64,000 bases of DNA from Inhella inkyongensis (lineage in GTDB: Bacteria; Pseudomonadota; Gammaproteobacteria; Burkholderiales; Burkholderiaceae_C), in assembly GCF_005952805.1 (NCBI RefSeq), contig NZ_CP040709.1, positions 868,001 through 932,000 on the forward strand, in the 5' to 3' direction. Every line of letters starts with the position of its first letter. The first letter of the stretch is position 1. Below the pieces are notes generated by a model. That model was not told the origin of the DNA. It did no database searches and saw nothing but the letters and a program-made list of their open reading frames with translations. This document shows positions 51,530 through 61,968 of this stretch, piece by piece. The translations under genes were made by a program, and so were the position numbers.

Positions 51530-53416
51530 TCAAACCTGGGTCAGTACGCCCCAGATCAAGCCGAGGTAGCCCAGGACGGCCACGGTCTTGATCCATTCAC
51601 GCAGCCGACTGCGCAGCAGCTTCATAAGGCCCCAGAGCAGCAGCAGCGGTCCCAGCACCCAGACCGCAGGGGCCAGCGGCGCACCCCAGCGGGTCAGCGG
51701 TGCGTGGCGATCGGCCAACGGTGCGGGGCCCGTCTCCACCTGACCGCCCGCGATGAAGCGGGCAATCAGGGGCCATGCCGCCTCCTCAACGCCGGCGCCA
51801 TGCCCGCCGTGCAGGTGCTTTGACTGCGGCAGGCGCAGCAAGCGGGGGTGCTGATCGCTGAAACCGTGGTGGCCGGCCCCTCCAAGATCCTGGAGTTGGA
51901 GCGCCTCCAGTCCATTGGGAAAAAGGGCCACCACCCAGTCGGCATCGGCCGTCAGGTTGAGCAACTGGCCGATACGGCCCTGATCCAGCCAGTCGTGCCA
52001 GCGTTGATCGCTGCGCAGCACGCTGCCGGCCAGCAGCACGCGCTCGAATCGCACGGCTGGGTAGTCCCGCATGGCCTCTTTAAGCAGATAGCTGCCGTGG
52101 CTGTGGCCCACATAGCTGAAGCGCGCCTGCGGGAATCGCGCCTTGGCCTCGGTGTAGCGGTCCATCAGCCATTCCACCTTTTGTTGCCGGGCGCCGGGCT
52201 GAAGAAAGGACAGCATGGGGAAATAGCCGTAGCTGGAAACTTCCTGAGCGACACAGCGCGCGCCCGGGGGCAGGGCTTGGCACTCCGGAGTCTTTAGCAA
52301 CTCGGCCTGTACGCGATGGGCCACACGCTCGGTCCAGAAGCCCTGATCGCGGATGCCATGGATGACGAAGATCACATGGCGGACGTTTGCGTCCCCTTGC
52401 TGGTGGGGGCGAGCCGGATGGAGATCGCTGGTGGGCGCGTCACCCAGCGCGCGCTGAAAGACTTCGCGGCGCTGGCGGGCCCAGGCTTCGGGAATGCTGT
52501 CGGAGGCCGCCATGTCGATGACATCGCGATGGCCCGAGTTCGGCACCTCCAGATAGACGAAATCATTGAGCGGATCGACGTTGTCGCTGGGCGGCACAAG
52601 ATCGTCTCGGGTGCCCAGCAATTGCACCACCTTCGCCAGACCTTGCTGGTCTGCGGCGGCGAGCTGACTCAACGCCAGCCATTGCAGGCGCAACTGGCTG
52701 AGGAAGGCAGCGCCGCGATGGCCGGCCATCACGATGAAAGGATCAGTCCCGGCCGCCTGCGCCCAGCGCGCCAGCGTGACCCCGGCGCCATAGAGCAGAC
52801 CATGGCCGAGATCCATATGGTGCGAAACCGTCCAGCCCCGGTTGATGCCGGCCATCAGCACGATGCGTCGGGTGGCCAGGGCCCACGGGCGGGCGGCCAG
52901 CAAGGGGGCGCCGCCGGCGGCGCGCAAGGCCGCGTCCAGGCCGGGTTCGGCCAGCGATGGGCCCAGGGCCGAGCCGCCGCGCCCCAGGACATAAAGCTTG
53001 CGTGCAAACAGGCTGCCCAGGCTGTGACCAACGATCACCAGCTCTTCATAGGCCTGGCCCTGGGCATTGCCTTGCAACCAGTGCTTGTCCAACTGACTCA
53101 CCAACTGCGCCAGCACATCGGCTGGCTGCGCGCGCGACGTGCTGCTGAAAGGGAGCTTCGGCACCCAGACATCGCTGGGGGCCGCCTCGCGCAGGCTGCA
53201 GACCAGCGAACGCATGTCCTGCGGCTGACCGGTGAAGGCATGCAGCACCGAGGTCAGTCGCCGCGCCCCCGGCTGGCGTTGCAGACCGTCGCCGAGTGTC
53301 TGCGTGCCCAGACAGTCGGAGGTCGGCGTGGGGTTCGGTTGGTTGGCCCACCACAGGCCGGCCGCCACCAACAAGAGGCCGAGCACCCATGCTGGCCACC
53401 AGCGTCTGATTGACAT
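51530..53416 (-). CDS. Membrane-anchored protein with two alpha/beta-hydrolase domains
   Basis: 628 residues. An N-terminal helix (7-24) acts as signal anchor. Domain 1 has the nucleophile elbow IVGHSLGSLFARK, the acid in GTRDDLVPPSDN and the base in PNSGHRDVID. Domain 2 has IFVIHGIRDQGFW, a second elbow YVGHSHGSYLLKE, and later LGGAGHHGFSD. A second hydrophobic helix pair follows near the C-terminus (WVLGPLLLLWGLM and VLGYLGLIWGVL). Both domains look like lipase/esterase modules with catalytic triads apparently intact. AGGAGG lies 5 nt upstream of ATG 53416. Confidence 0.82.
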   Translation of the reverse strand: MSIRRWWPAWVLGLLLVAAGLWWANQPNPTPTSDCLGTQTLGDGLQRQPGARRLTSVLHAFTGQPQDMRSLVCSLREAAPSDVWVPKLPFSSTSRAQPADVLAQLVSQLDKHWLQGNAQGQAYEELVIVGHSLGSLFARKLYVLGRGGSALGPSLAEPGLDAALRAAGGAPLLAARPWALATRRIVLMAGINRGWTVSHHMDLGHGLLYGAGVTLARWAQAAGTDPFIVMAGHRGAAFLSQLRLQWLALSQLAAADQQGLAKVVQLLGTRDDLVPPSDNVDPLNDFVYLEVPNSGHRDVIDMAASDSIPEAWARQRREVFQRALGDAPTSDLHPARPHQQGDANVRHVIFVIHGIRDQGFWTERVAHRVQAELLKTPECQALPPGARCVAQEVSSYGYFPMLSFLQPGARQQKVEWLMDRYTEAKARFPQARFSYVGHSHGSYLLKEAMRDYPAVRFERVLLAGSVLRSDQRWHDWLDQGRIGQLLNLTADADWVVALFPNGLEALQLQDLGGAGHHGFSDQHPRLLRLPQSKHLHGGHGAGVEEAAWPLIARFIAGGQVETGPAPLADRHAPLTRWGAPLAPAVWVLGPLLLLWGLMKLLRSRLREWIKTVAVLGYLGLIWGVLTQV

Positions 53417-53478
53417 CGCGCCTCCTGGTTTCAAGGAAGCCGCGAGGCTACCAGCGGGACGTGACGGCTTCTACTCAG

Positions 53479-53503
53479 CCCTGCCATGCAAGACATGGCA
53501 GGG
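53479..53503. repeat. Hairpin repeat in intergenic region 53417-53637, unit 1
   Basis: CCCTGCCATG pairs with CATGGCAGGG around CAAGA (10-bp stem). It is followed by GGGCCTTCGAGAGGCGTC. A related hairpin with a shorter stem lies at 53593-53609 with the same flank. Confidence 0.75.
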
Positions 53504-53568
53504 CCTTCGAGAGGCGTCACCCAGGTCGAACTGGATGTTCGGCCCTTCGTGTGGACTCAGCCCAGAAT

Positions 53569-53665
53569 CCTGCTCGGGCCACGCTCAGCCCAGCCATGCA
53601 AGACATGGCAGGGCCTTCGCGAGGCGTCGCAGGGTCCTCAGGACCCTGCTCGGGCCACGCTCAGC
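53569..53665. repeat. Degenerate tandem repeat reaching into the amidohydrolase 3' end
   Basis: CCTGCTCGGGCCACGCTCAG occurs at 53569 and again at 53645, the second within the last codons of the amidohydrolase gene. The GCCATG/CATGGC hairpin (53593-53609) lies between them. Confidence 0.7.
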
Positions 53666-54876
53666 ATGGCCTGCAGCAGCACATTGCAGCCGGCTTCGAG
53701 GTGCTCAGGCTGAGCATCCTCGATTTCGTTGTGGCTGATGCCGTCCTTGCAGGGGATGAAGATCATGCCGGCCGGGGCCAGCCGGGCCATGTAGACGGCG
53801 TCATGCCCGGCGCCGGAGACGGCGGGCATGTTGGAGTAACCCAGCTCGTCGGCGGCCTTTTGCACGGCGGCGATGCAGTCCGGATGGAAGGGCTGAGCCG
53901 GGTAGTTGGAGACCTGCTCGATCTGGATCGGCAGCCCGCTCTCCGCCGAGAGCTTGGCGGCCACGGCGCGGATGTCGGCGTCCATGGCCTCGCACAGCGC
54001 GTCGCTGGCATTGCGCAGGTCGATGCTGAACTTGACGCGGCCGGGGATGACGTTGCGGCTGTTGGGGTGCACCTGCACCATGCCCACAGTTCCCCTGCCG
54101 TGCGGAGGGTGGCGGTGCGCGCAGGCCACCACTTCTTGCATCAGCTTCGTGGCCACCTGCAGGGCATCGCGGCGCAATGCCATGGGCGTGGGGCCGGCAT
54201 GGGCTTCCATGCCGGTGACGGTGCAGTCATACCACCGGATGCCCAGCACCCCGGTGACGACGCCGATGGTCTTGCCGTGGTCCTCCAGCACCGGGCCCTG
54301 CTCGATATGGGTCTCGAAGTAGGCGCCGATCGGGTGCTCGCCCGGCACCTCCGTGCCGATGTAGCCGATGCGCTCCAGCTCACCCTTGACGGTCTTGCCC
54401 CCGGTGTCGGTGGCGGCGTAGGCGTGCTCCAGCGTGAAGGCCTTGGCGAACACGCCCGAGCCCATCATCACGGGCACAAAGCGCGAGCCTTCCTCGTTGG
54501 TCCAGAAGGCCACCTCGATCGGGGCCTCGGTCTCGATGCCGTGGTCGTTGAGCGTGCGCACCACCTCGATGCCGGCCAGCACGCCGTAGTTGCCATCGAA
54601 CTTGCCGCCGGTGGGCTGGGTGTCGATGTGGCTGCCGGTCATGATGGGCGGCAGGCTGTTGTTGCGCCCCGCGCGGCGCATGAAGGCGTTGCCGATCTGG
54701 TCGATGGTGACCGTCATGCCCGCCTCGCGGGCCCAGCGCAGCACCAGGTCGCGGCCTTGCTTGTCCAGGTCGGTGAGGGTCAGGCGGCAGACGCCGCCCT
54801 TGTCGGTGGCGCCGATTCTCGCCAGCTCCATCAGAGAGTCCCACAGGCGTTGGCCGTTGATGCGCAGCTTGTTCAT
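53638..54876 (-). CDS. Zn-dependent M20 amidohydrolase (N-carbamoyl-beta-alanine amidohydrolase type)
   Basis: 412 residues. It hydrolyses N-carbamoyl-beta-alanine (or N-carbamoyl amino acids) to the amino acid, CO2 and ammonia. Metal ligands visible: His83 in TGSHIDT, Asp94 in GKFDGNYG, Glu128/129 in TNEEGSRF, and the late ISHNEIED. The C-terminal lid/dimer domain is present (GMEAHAGPTPM). AAGGAA lies 6 nt upstream of ATG 54876. It is last in the pathway operon, 11 nt after the dihydropyrimidinase. The stereospecific relatives AmaB/HyuC cannot be excluded. Confidence 0.9.
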   Translation of the reverse strand: MNKLRINGQRLWDSLMELARIGATDKGGVCRLTLTDLDKQGRDLVLRWAREAGMTVTIDQIGNAFMRRAGRNNSLPPIMTGSHIDTQPTGGKFDGNYGVLAGIEVVRTLNDHGIETEAPIEVAFWTNEEGSRFVPVMMGSGVFAKAFTLEHAYAATDTGGKTVKGELERIGYIGTEVPGEHPIGAYFETHIEQGPVLEDHGKTIGVVTGVLGIRWYDCTVTGMEAHAGPTPMALRRDALQVATKLMQEVVACAHRHPPHGRGTVGMVQVHPNSRNVIPGRVKFSIDLRNASDALCEAMDADIRAVAAKLSAESGLPIQIEQVSNYPAQPFHPDCIAAVQKAADELGYSNMPAVSGAGHDAVYMARLAPAGMIFIPCKDGISHNEIEDAQPEHLEAGCNVLLQAMLSVARAGS

Positions 54877-54887
54877 CGCAATTCCTT

Positions 54888-57753
<2,866 letters not shown>

Positions 57754-57809
57754 CAGTGCATGTCCTTGCGGTTTGAAAGAGCCCGCCGGGATTTCGGCCC
57801 GGCGGCCGA

Positions 57810-58397
57810 CCTACTTTCTTCGCTTCGCCGAAGAAAGTAGGCAAAGAAGGGCGACCCTGATGCGCAGCCCCAGCCTGCGGCTGGGGTGCCCGCCGCCAGC
57901 GCCAGAGGCGCTGTCCTTCGGCAGACATCAACAGCCCGCATGGGCTGTTGATGTCCGGCCACAGGTGCTCGCGCCTGAGGGCACGGGGCGGAACGCACTC
58001 CGTTCGCTGCGCTCACTGCGTTTGAACGGCCGCCCCGAGCCAGAAGTGGAAGTGCGCTGGCGCGCACGCCCTCAGTCGCTGTGCTTCTCGGCAGCGCATA
58101 GGGGACCCCGGGAAACGGAGCGGCCGGATGAAGTCCGGGCTGTTCGGCTGTTGGCTGTTTGGGGGGCCCCCTATGCCAAGCCGAGCAGCGCAAGGGCTTG
58201 GGGGAGCGCGCGCAGCGCGCCACGTGAACTGACTCGGCGCGGCCGTTCAAGCGTAGCGAGCTTGCGAGCGAAGCGCGTTCCGCGCCGCCCCCAAGGCCTG
58301 AGCAGCGCAGGGAACCCCTGGCGCAGCCAGGGGCGTAGGCATCGGGGGTCGCCTTTCTCTTTCCCCCTTTCTCTTTGGCGAAGCAAAGAGAAAGGGG
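57810..58397. repeat. 590-bp palindromic intergenic element made of two inverted copies
   Basis: The 726-nt gap 57754-58479 contains no gene. The left arm (57810-58116) and the reverse complement of the right arm (58157-58397) align along their length: shared blocks include TTCGCC within the terminal hairpin, GGCGACCC, GGAACGC, TTGAACGGCCGC and GCATAGGGG. Each outer end is itself a hairpin: a 13-bp stem at 57810-57841 and a 14-bp stem at 58364-58397. Internal hairpins such as CCCCAGCC/GGCTGGGG occur too. Similar hairpin-ended repeats are, to my knowledge, frequent in burkholderialean intergenic DNA. No transposase is present. Confidence 0.82.
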
Positions 58398-58479
58398 TCG
58401 GGTGCAGGGGTGAAGCCCCTGCGGGCTGTACCGCGCCATCAAGCCCTCCCTATGACCTGATTGATTTGCAATCAGTTCA

Positions 58480-59790
58480 TCACGAACCACATCCACTGCG
58501 CATCGGGTTATTCGCGTGGGTGGTCCAGTTCGCATACTCCCCGGACACCACCGCACCGGTACGCAGATCCACCTCGCCGGGCGCCACACGACGCATCGTG
58601 ATCGTGTTCGGCACCGGGCAAATCGACACGCACAGATTGCAGCCCACGCACTCGGCCTCGTTGACCTCGAAGTGGCGGCGCCCATCCTTCATCGCGAAGA
58701 TGGCCTGATGCGAGGTGTCCTCGCACACCACATGGCAGCGTCCGCATTGGATGCAGCTGTCCTGGTTGATGACCGCCTTCTCGACGTAGTTGAGATTGAG
58801 TTGGTTCCAGTTCTTCACCGAGGGCACGGCGCGGCCCTTGAAGTCGTCCAGGGTCTTGTAGCCCTGCTCGTCCATGAAGTTGGACAGGCCGTCGCAGAGG
58901 TCCTGCACGATCTTGAAGCCGTAGACCATGGCCGCCGTGCAGACCTGCACCGTGCCACAGCCCATGGCGATGAACTCGGCCGCGTCGCGCCAGGTGGTGA
59001 TGCCGCCAATGCCCGAGATCGGCAGGCCGGCCGTCGTGGCGTCGCGCGCGATCTCGGCCACCATGTTCAGGGCAATGGGCTTGACCGCCGGGCCGCAATA
59101 GCCGCCATGCGAGCCCCAGCCGTCGGTGACCGGGTTCATCACCATGCGTTCCAGATCCACCCCCATCACCGAGTTGATGGTGTTGATCAGGCTCACTGCG
59201 TCCGCGCCGCCCGCTTTGGCCGCCCGCGCGGGGTAGCGCACATCGGTGATGTTGGGCGTGAGCTTGACGATCACCGGCAGTTTGGTGTGCGTCTTGCACC
59301 AGCCGGTGATGCGTTCGATGTACTCGGGCACCTGGCCCACCGCCGAGCCCATGCCGCGCTCGCTCATGCCATGCGGGCAGCCGAAGTTCAGCTCCACCCC
59401 GTCGGCGCCGGTGTCTTCCACCTGCACCAGGATGCGCTTCCAGGCCTGTTCGTCCAAGGGCACCATCAGCGAGACCACCATGGCCCGGTCCGGCCAGGCG
59501 CGCTTGACGCGGCGGATCTCGTCCAGATTGACCTGCAGCGGCCGGTCGCTGATGAGTTCGATGTTGTTCAGGCCCAGCACACGGCGATCCGGCCCCAGCA
59601 GGGTGGAGTAGCGCGGGCCGTTGACGTTGACCACCGGCGGGTCCTCGCCCAGGGTCTTCCAGACCACACCGCCCCAGCCCGCCTCAAAGGCGCGCACGAC
59701 ATTGATCTCCTTGTCCGTGGGCGGCGCGCTGGCCAGCCAGAAGGGGTTGGGGCTTTTGATGCCGAGGAAATTGCTGCTGATGTCCGCCAT
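58480..59790 (-). CDS. preA: NAD-dependent dihydropyrimidine dehydrogenase subunit PreA
   Basis: 436 residues. The FMN barrel that reduces uracil/thymine: PFWLASAPPTDKEIN, GADGVELNFGCPHGMSERGMG (catalytic-loop region), IVKLTPNITD and SLINTINSVMGVDL. Two C-terminal 4Fe-4S clusters have the Cys patterns CIQCGRCHVVC and CVGCNLCVSICPV. It works with PreT, encoded 3 nt upstream, to pass electrons from NAD(P)H. Confidence 0.96.
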   Translation of the reverse strand: MADISSNFLGIKSPNPFWLASAPPTDKEINVVRAFEAGWGGVVWKTLGEDPPVVNVNGPRYSTLLGPDRRVLGLNNIELISDRPLQVNLDEIRRVKRAWPDRAMVVSLMVPLDEQAWKRILVQVEDTGADGVELNFGCPHGMSERGMGSAVGQVPEYIERITGWCKTHTKLPVIVKLTPNITDVRYPARAAKAGGADAVSLINTINSVMGVDLERMVMNPVTDGWGSHGGYCGPAVKPIALNMVAEIARDATTAGLPISGIGGITTWRDAAEFIAMGCGTVQVCTAAMVYGFKIVQDLCDGLSNFMDEQGYKTLDDFKGRAVPSVKNWNQLNLNYVEKAVINQDSCIQCGRCHVVCEDTSHQAIFAMKDGRRHFEVNEAECVGCNLCVSICPVPNTITMRRVAPGEVDLRTGAVVSGEYANWTTHANNPMRSGCGS

Positions 59791-59793
59791 GGC

Positions 59794-61155
59794 TCAAGCT
59801 CCCTGCTTCATGAGGTCGGCGTGGATGGAAAGCGCGGCCTGTTTGCCATGCTCGACGGCTTCGACGGTGAGGTCGCGCCCGCCAAAGCGGCAGTCGCCGC
59901 CGGCCCAGACGCCGGCGCGGCTGGTGCGCCCCATTTCATCGGTCTTGATGCGACCGCCCTGCAGTTCGATGCCGGCCGGAGCCCCTTCGAGTGTTTGACC
60001 CAATGTCTGACCGATGGCGCGCAGCACCATGTCCGCCTGGAGCTCAAACTCTCCGCCGGTCTGCACCAGCTTGCCGCCCTCCAGGGCGGTGCGCGCGAAG
60101 CGCATGCCGGTCACCGCGCCATCGGCACTCAGCAGGGCTGCGGGTGCGGCCCAGTGGCGGATCGTCACCCCGTGCTGCAGGGCCCATTGCTGTTCCACTT
60201 CGGAAGCCGACATCGACTCCGCGCCGCGCCGGTAGACGATGCTGACCTCCTCGGCGCCCAAGAGCTTGCTTTGCACGGCAGCGTCCACGGCCGTCATGCC
60301 GCCGCCAATGACGACGACACGCCGGCCGACTGCCACCGTCTTGGGGTCGTTCTGACGCAGCTCGGCGATGAAGTCCACGGCGTCACGCAGCCCCGTCAGC
60401 GGCGGCTCATTCAGGCCCAGGGCATTCACGCCGCCCAGGCCCAGGCCCAGGAAGACGGCATCAAAGTCGTCCAGCAAGCCGCTGAGCGTGATGTCGCGGC
60501 CGATCTTTTGCCCGCAGCGCAGTTCGATGCCGCCGATGGACAGCAGCCAGTCGAGCTCTTGCTGCGCAAAGCCACCGGCCGTCTTATAGGTCGCCAGGCC
60601 GTATTCATTCAGGCCGCCGCCCTTGGGCCTGGCCTCGAAGATCACCACCTCGTGGCCCTGGCGCGCCAGGCCATGGGCGCAGGCCAGGCCGGCCGGGCCC
60701 GAGCCCACCACGGCCACCTTCTTGCCGGTGGCGGCTGCGCGCGTGAACAGCGCTGCCCCGGGTTTGGCGAAATAGGCGTCGGTGGCAAAGCGCTGCAGCG
60801 CGCCGATCTCCACCGCCTTGTGCTCGGAGGCGTTCTTCACGCAGGCCTGCTCGCACAGCACCTCGGTGGGGCAGACCCGTGCGCACATGCCGCCCAGCGG
60901 GTTGGCTTCCAGGATGGCGCGCGCCGCGCCGCGCACATTGCCCTGGGCGATGCGGGCGATGAAGCTGGGCACATCGATGCCGGTGGGGCAGGCCGTCTGG
61001 CAGGGCGCGTCATAGCAGTAGAGGCAACGCTCGGCCTCGATCTGCGCCTGCTGCGGTGTCAGCGTCGGGTGCGCATCGGCAAAGTTCTGCGCGTAAGCGG
61101 CCTCGGGCAGACGGTGGGCATGCAGGCCGCAGCGCGTCGGGTCGGAAGGGTTCAT
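59794..61155 (-). CDS. preT: NAD-dependent dihydropyrimidine dehydrogenase subunit PreT
   Basis: 453 residues. The N-terminal iron-sulfur region has CLYCYDAPCQTACPTGIDV and GGMCARVCPTEVLCEQAC. The FAD-binding GSGPAGLACAHGLA and NAD-binding VIGGGMTAVDAA sites follow, and the domain ends with GDCRFGG...VEAVEHGKQAA. It accepts electrons from NAD(P)H for PreA. ATG 61155 has GGAG 9 nt upstream. It is the first gene of the catabolic operon, divergent from the RutR-like regulator, with a candidate operator between them. Confidence 0.95.
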   Translation of the reverse strand: MNPSDPTRCGLHAHRLPEAAYAQNFADAHPTLTPQQAQIEAERCLYCYDAPCQTACPTGIDVPSFIARIAQGNVRGAARAILEANPLGGMCARVCPTEVLCEQACVKNASEHKAVEIGALQRFATDAYFAKPGAALFTRAAATGKKVAVVGSGPAGLACAHGLARQGHEVVIFEARPKGGGLNEYGLATYKTAGGFAQQELDWLLSIGGIELRCGQKIGRDITLSGLLDDFDAVFLGLGLGGVNALGLNEPPLTGLRDAVDFIAELRQNDPKTVAVGRRVVVIGGGMTAVDAAVQSKLLGAEEVSIVYRRGAESMSASEVEQQWALQHGVTIRHWAAPAALLSADGAVTGMRFARTALEGGKLVQTGGEFELQADMVLRAIGQTLGQTLEGAPAGIELQGGRIKTDEMGRTSRAGVWAGGDCRFGGRDLTVEAVEHGKQAALSIHADLMKQGA

Positions 61156-61186
61156 CGTCCGGGCTCCGTTCGGGAATGGCCGCATC

Positions 61187-61202
61187 TTTACTGATTGGTA
61201 AA
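61187..61202. promoter_or_regulatory. Candidate RutR-like operator between preT and the TetR gene
   Basis: TTTACTG-AT-TGGTAAA has the spacing of the published RutR consensus TTGACCA-NN-TGGTCAA and keeps 10 of its 14 defined bases. It lies 32 nt before preT and 62 nt before the regulator start. Confidence 0.55.
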
Positions 61203-61263
61203 AATAGCGCGCCCGGACAAACCCGCTCCGGGCTGGCCCTGCAGCGCCGACCACAATGCCGCC

Positions 61264-61908
61264 ATGAGTGCCCTGATGCCCCTTGAGAGACCCGTGCGAG
61301 CGCCGCGCGCTGCGCGCATTGAGAAACTGCAGCTCATCCTGCAGGCCGCCGAGACCCAGTTCGCCCGCTATGGCTTTGAGGGCGTGTCGCTGGAGACCAT
61401 TGCCAGCGAGCTGGGCCTGAGCCGCCAGAACCTGCTCTATTACTACCCGAGCAAAGAGGCGCTGTACGACGCCGTGCTCGACGATGTGTTGGCCTCCTGG
61501 CTGGCGGGCATGAGCCGCATTGGCCAAGCCACCGATCCCGAGCAGGCCATCCGCGATTACGTGGCCGCCAAGCTGCGTTTCAGCCAGGAGCGCCCCAGCG
61601 GTTCGGCGGTGTTCACGCGCGAGGTGATGGCCGGTGCGCCGCGCTATGCCGAACGCCTGCGCGCGCAGGTGTTGCCGGTGCTGCGCGCCGATGTGCAGGC
61701 CTTCGAGCGGTGGGCTGACCATGGTCTGATTCGACGCCTGGACTTCACCCACCTGATGTTTCTGCTGTGGGCCAGCACCCAGGCCTATGCCGATCTGGCG
61801 CCGCAGTTCGCGCTGCTGTTGGGCAAGCCGGCGCTGGAAAGCCAGGACTACAAGGCAGCGCAGGCGCTGATCACTGAGATGCTGCTGACCGCGCTCAAGC
61901 CGATCTGA
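61264..61908 (+). CDS. TetR-family regulator, RutR-like
   Basis: 214 residues. The N-terminal HTH (RIEKLQLILQAAETQFARYGFEGVSLETIASELGLSRQNLLYYYPSKEALYDAVLDDVL) and the C-terminal segments (VFTREVMAGAPRY, LDFTHLMFLLWASTQAYAD) match the RutR type, in which uracil or thymine binds and releases the DNA. It is divergent from preT. It is therefore inferred to repress the pyrimidine catabolic operon until pyrimidines are available. Confidence 0.85.
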   Translation: MSALMPLERPVRAPRAARIEKLQLILQAAETQFARYGFEGVSLETIASELGLSRQNLLYYYPSKEALYDAVLDDVLASWLAGMSRIGQATDPEQAIRDYVAAKLRFSQERPSGSAVFTREVMAGAPRYAERLRAQVLPVLRADVQAFERWADHGLIRRLDFTHLMFLLWASTQAYADLAPQFALLLGKPALESQDYKAAQALITEMLLTALKPI

Positions 61909-61968
61909 AGACGCTGATGACCCTCGCTGCCACGCTTCACAAGTCCAAGGCATAGCGCCGAACAAGCG

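Noticed and set aside
58516..61194. An 892-codon plus-strand ORF across preA and preT
   Set aside because: It is antisense to two intact, well-recognised enzymes. Its product is a Gly/His/Ala/Val-rich composition typical of high-GC shadow frames. The same holds for the long frames at 3740-5641, 5756-8149, 27097-28728 and 35374-37017.
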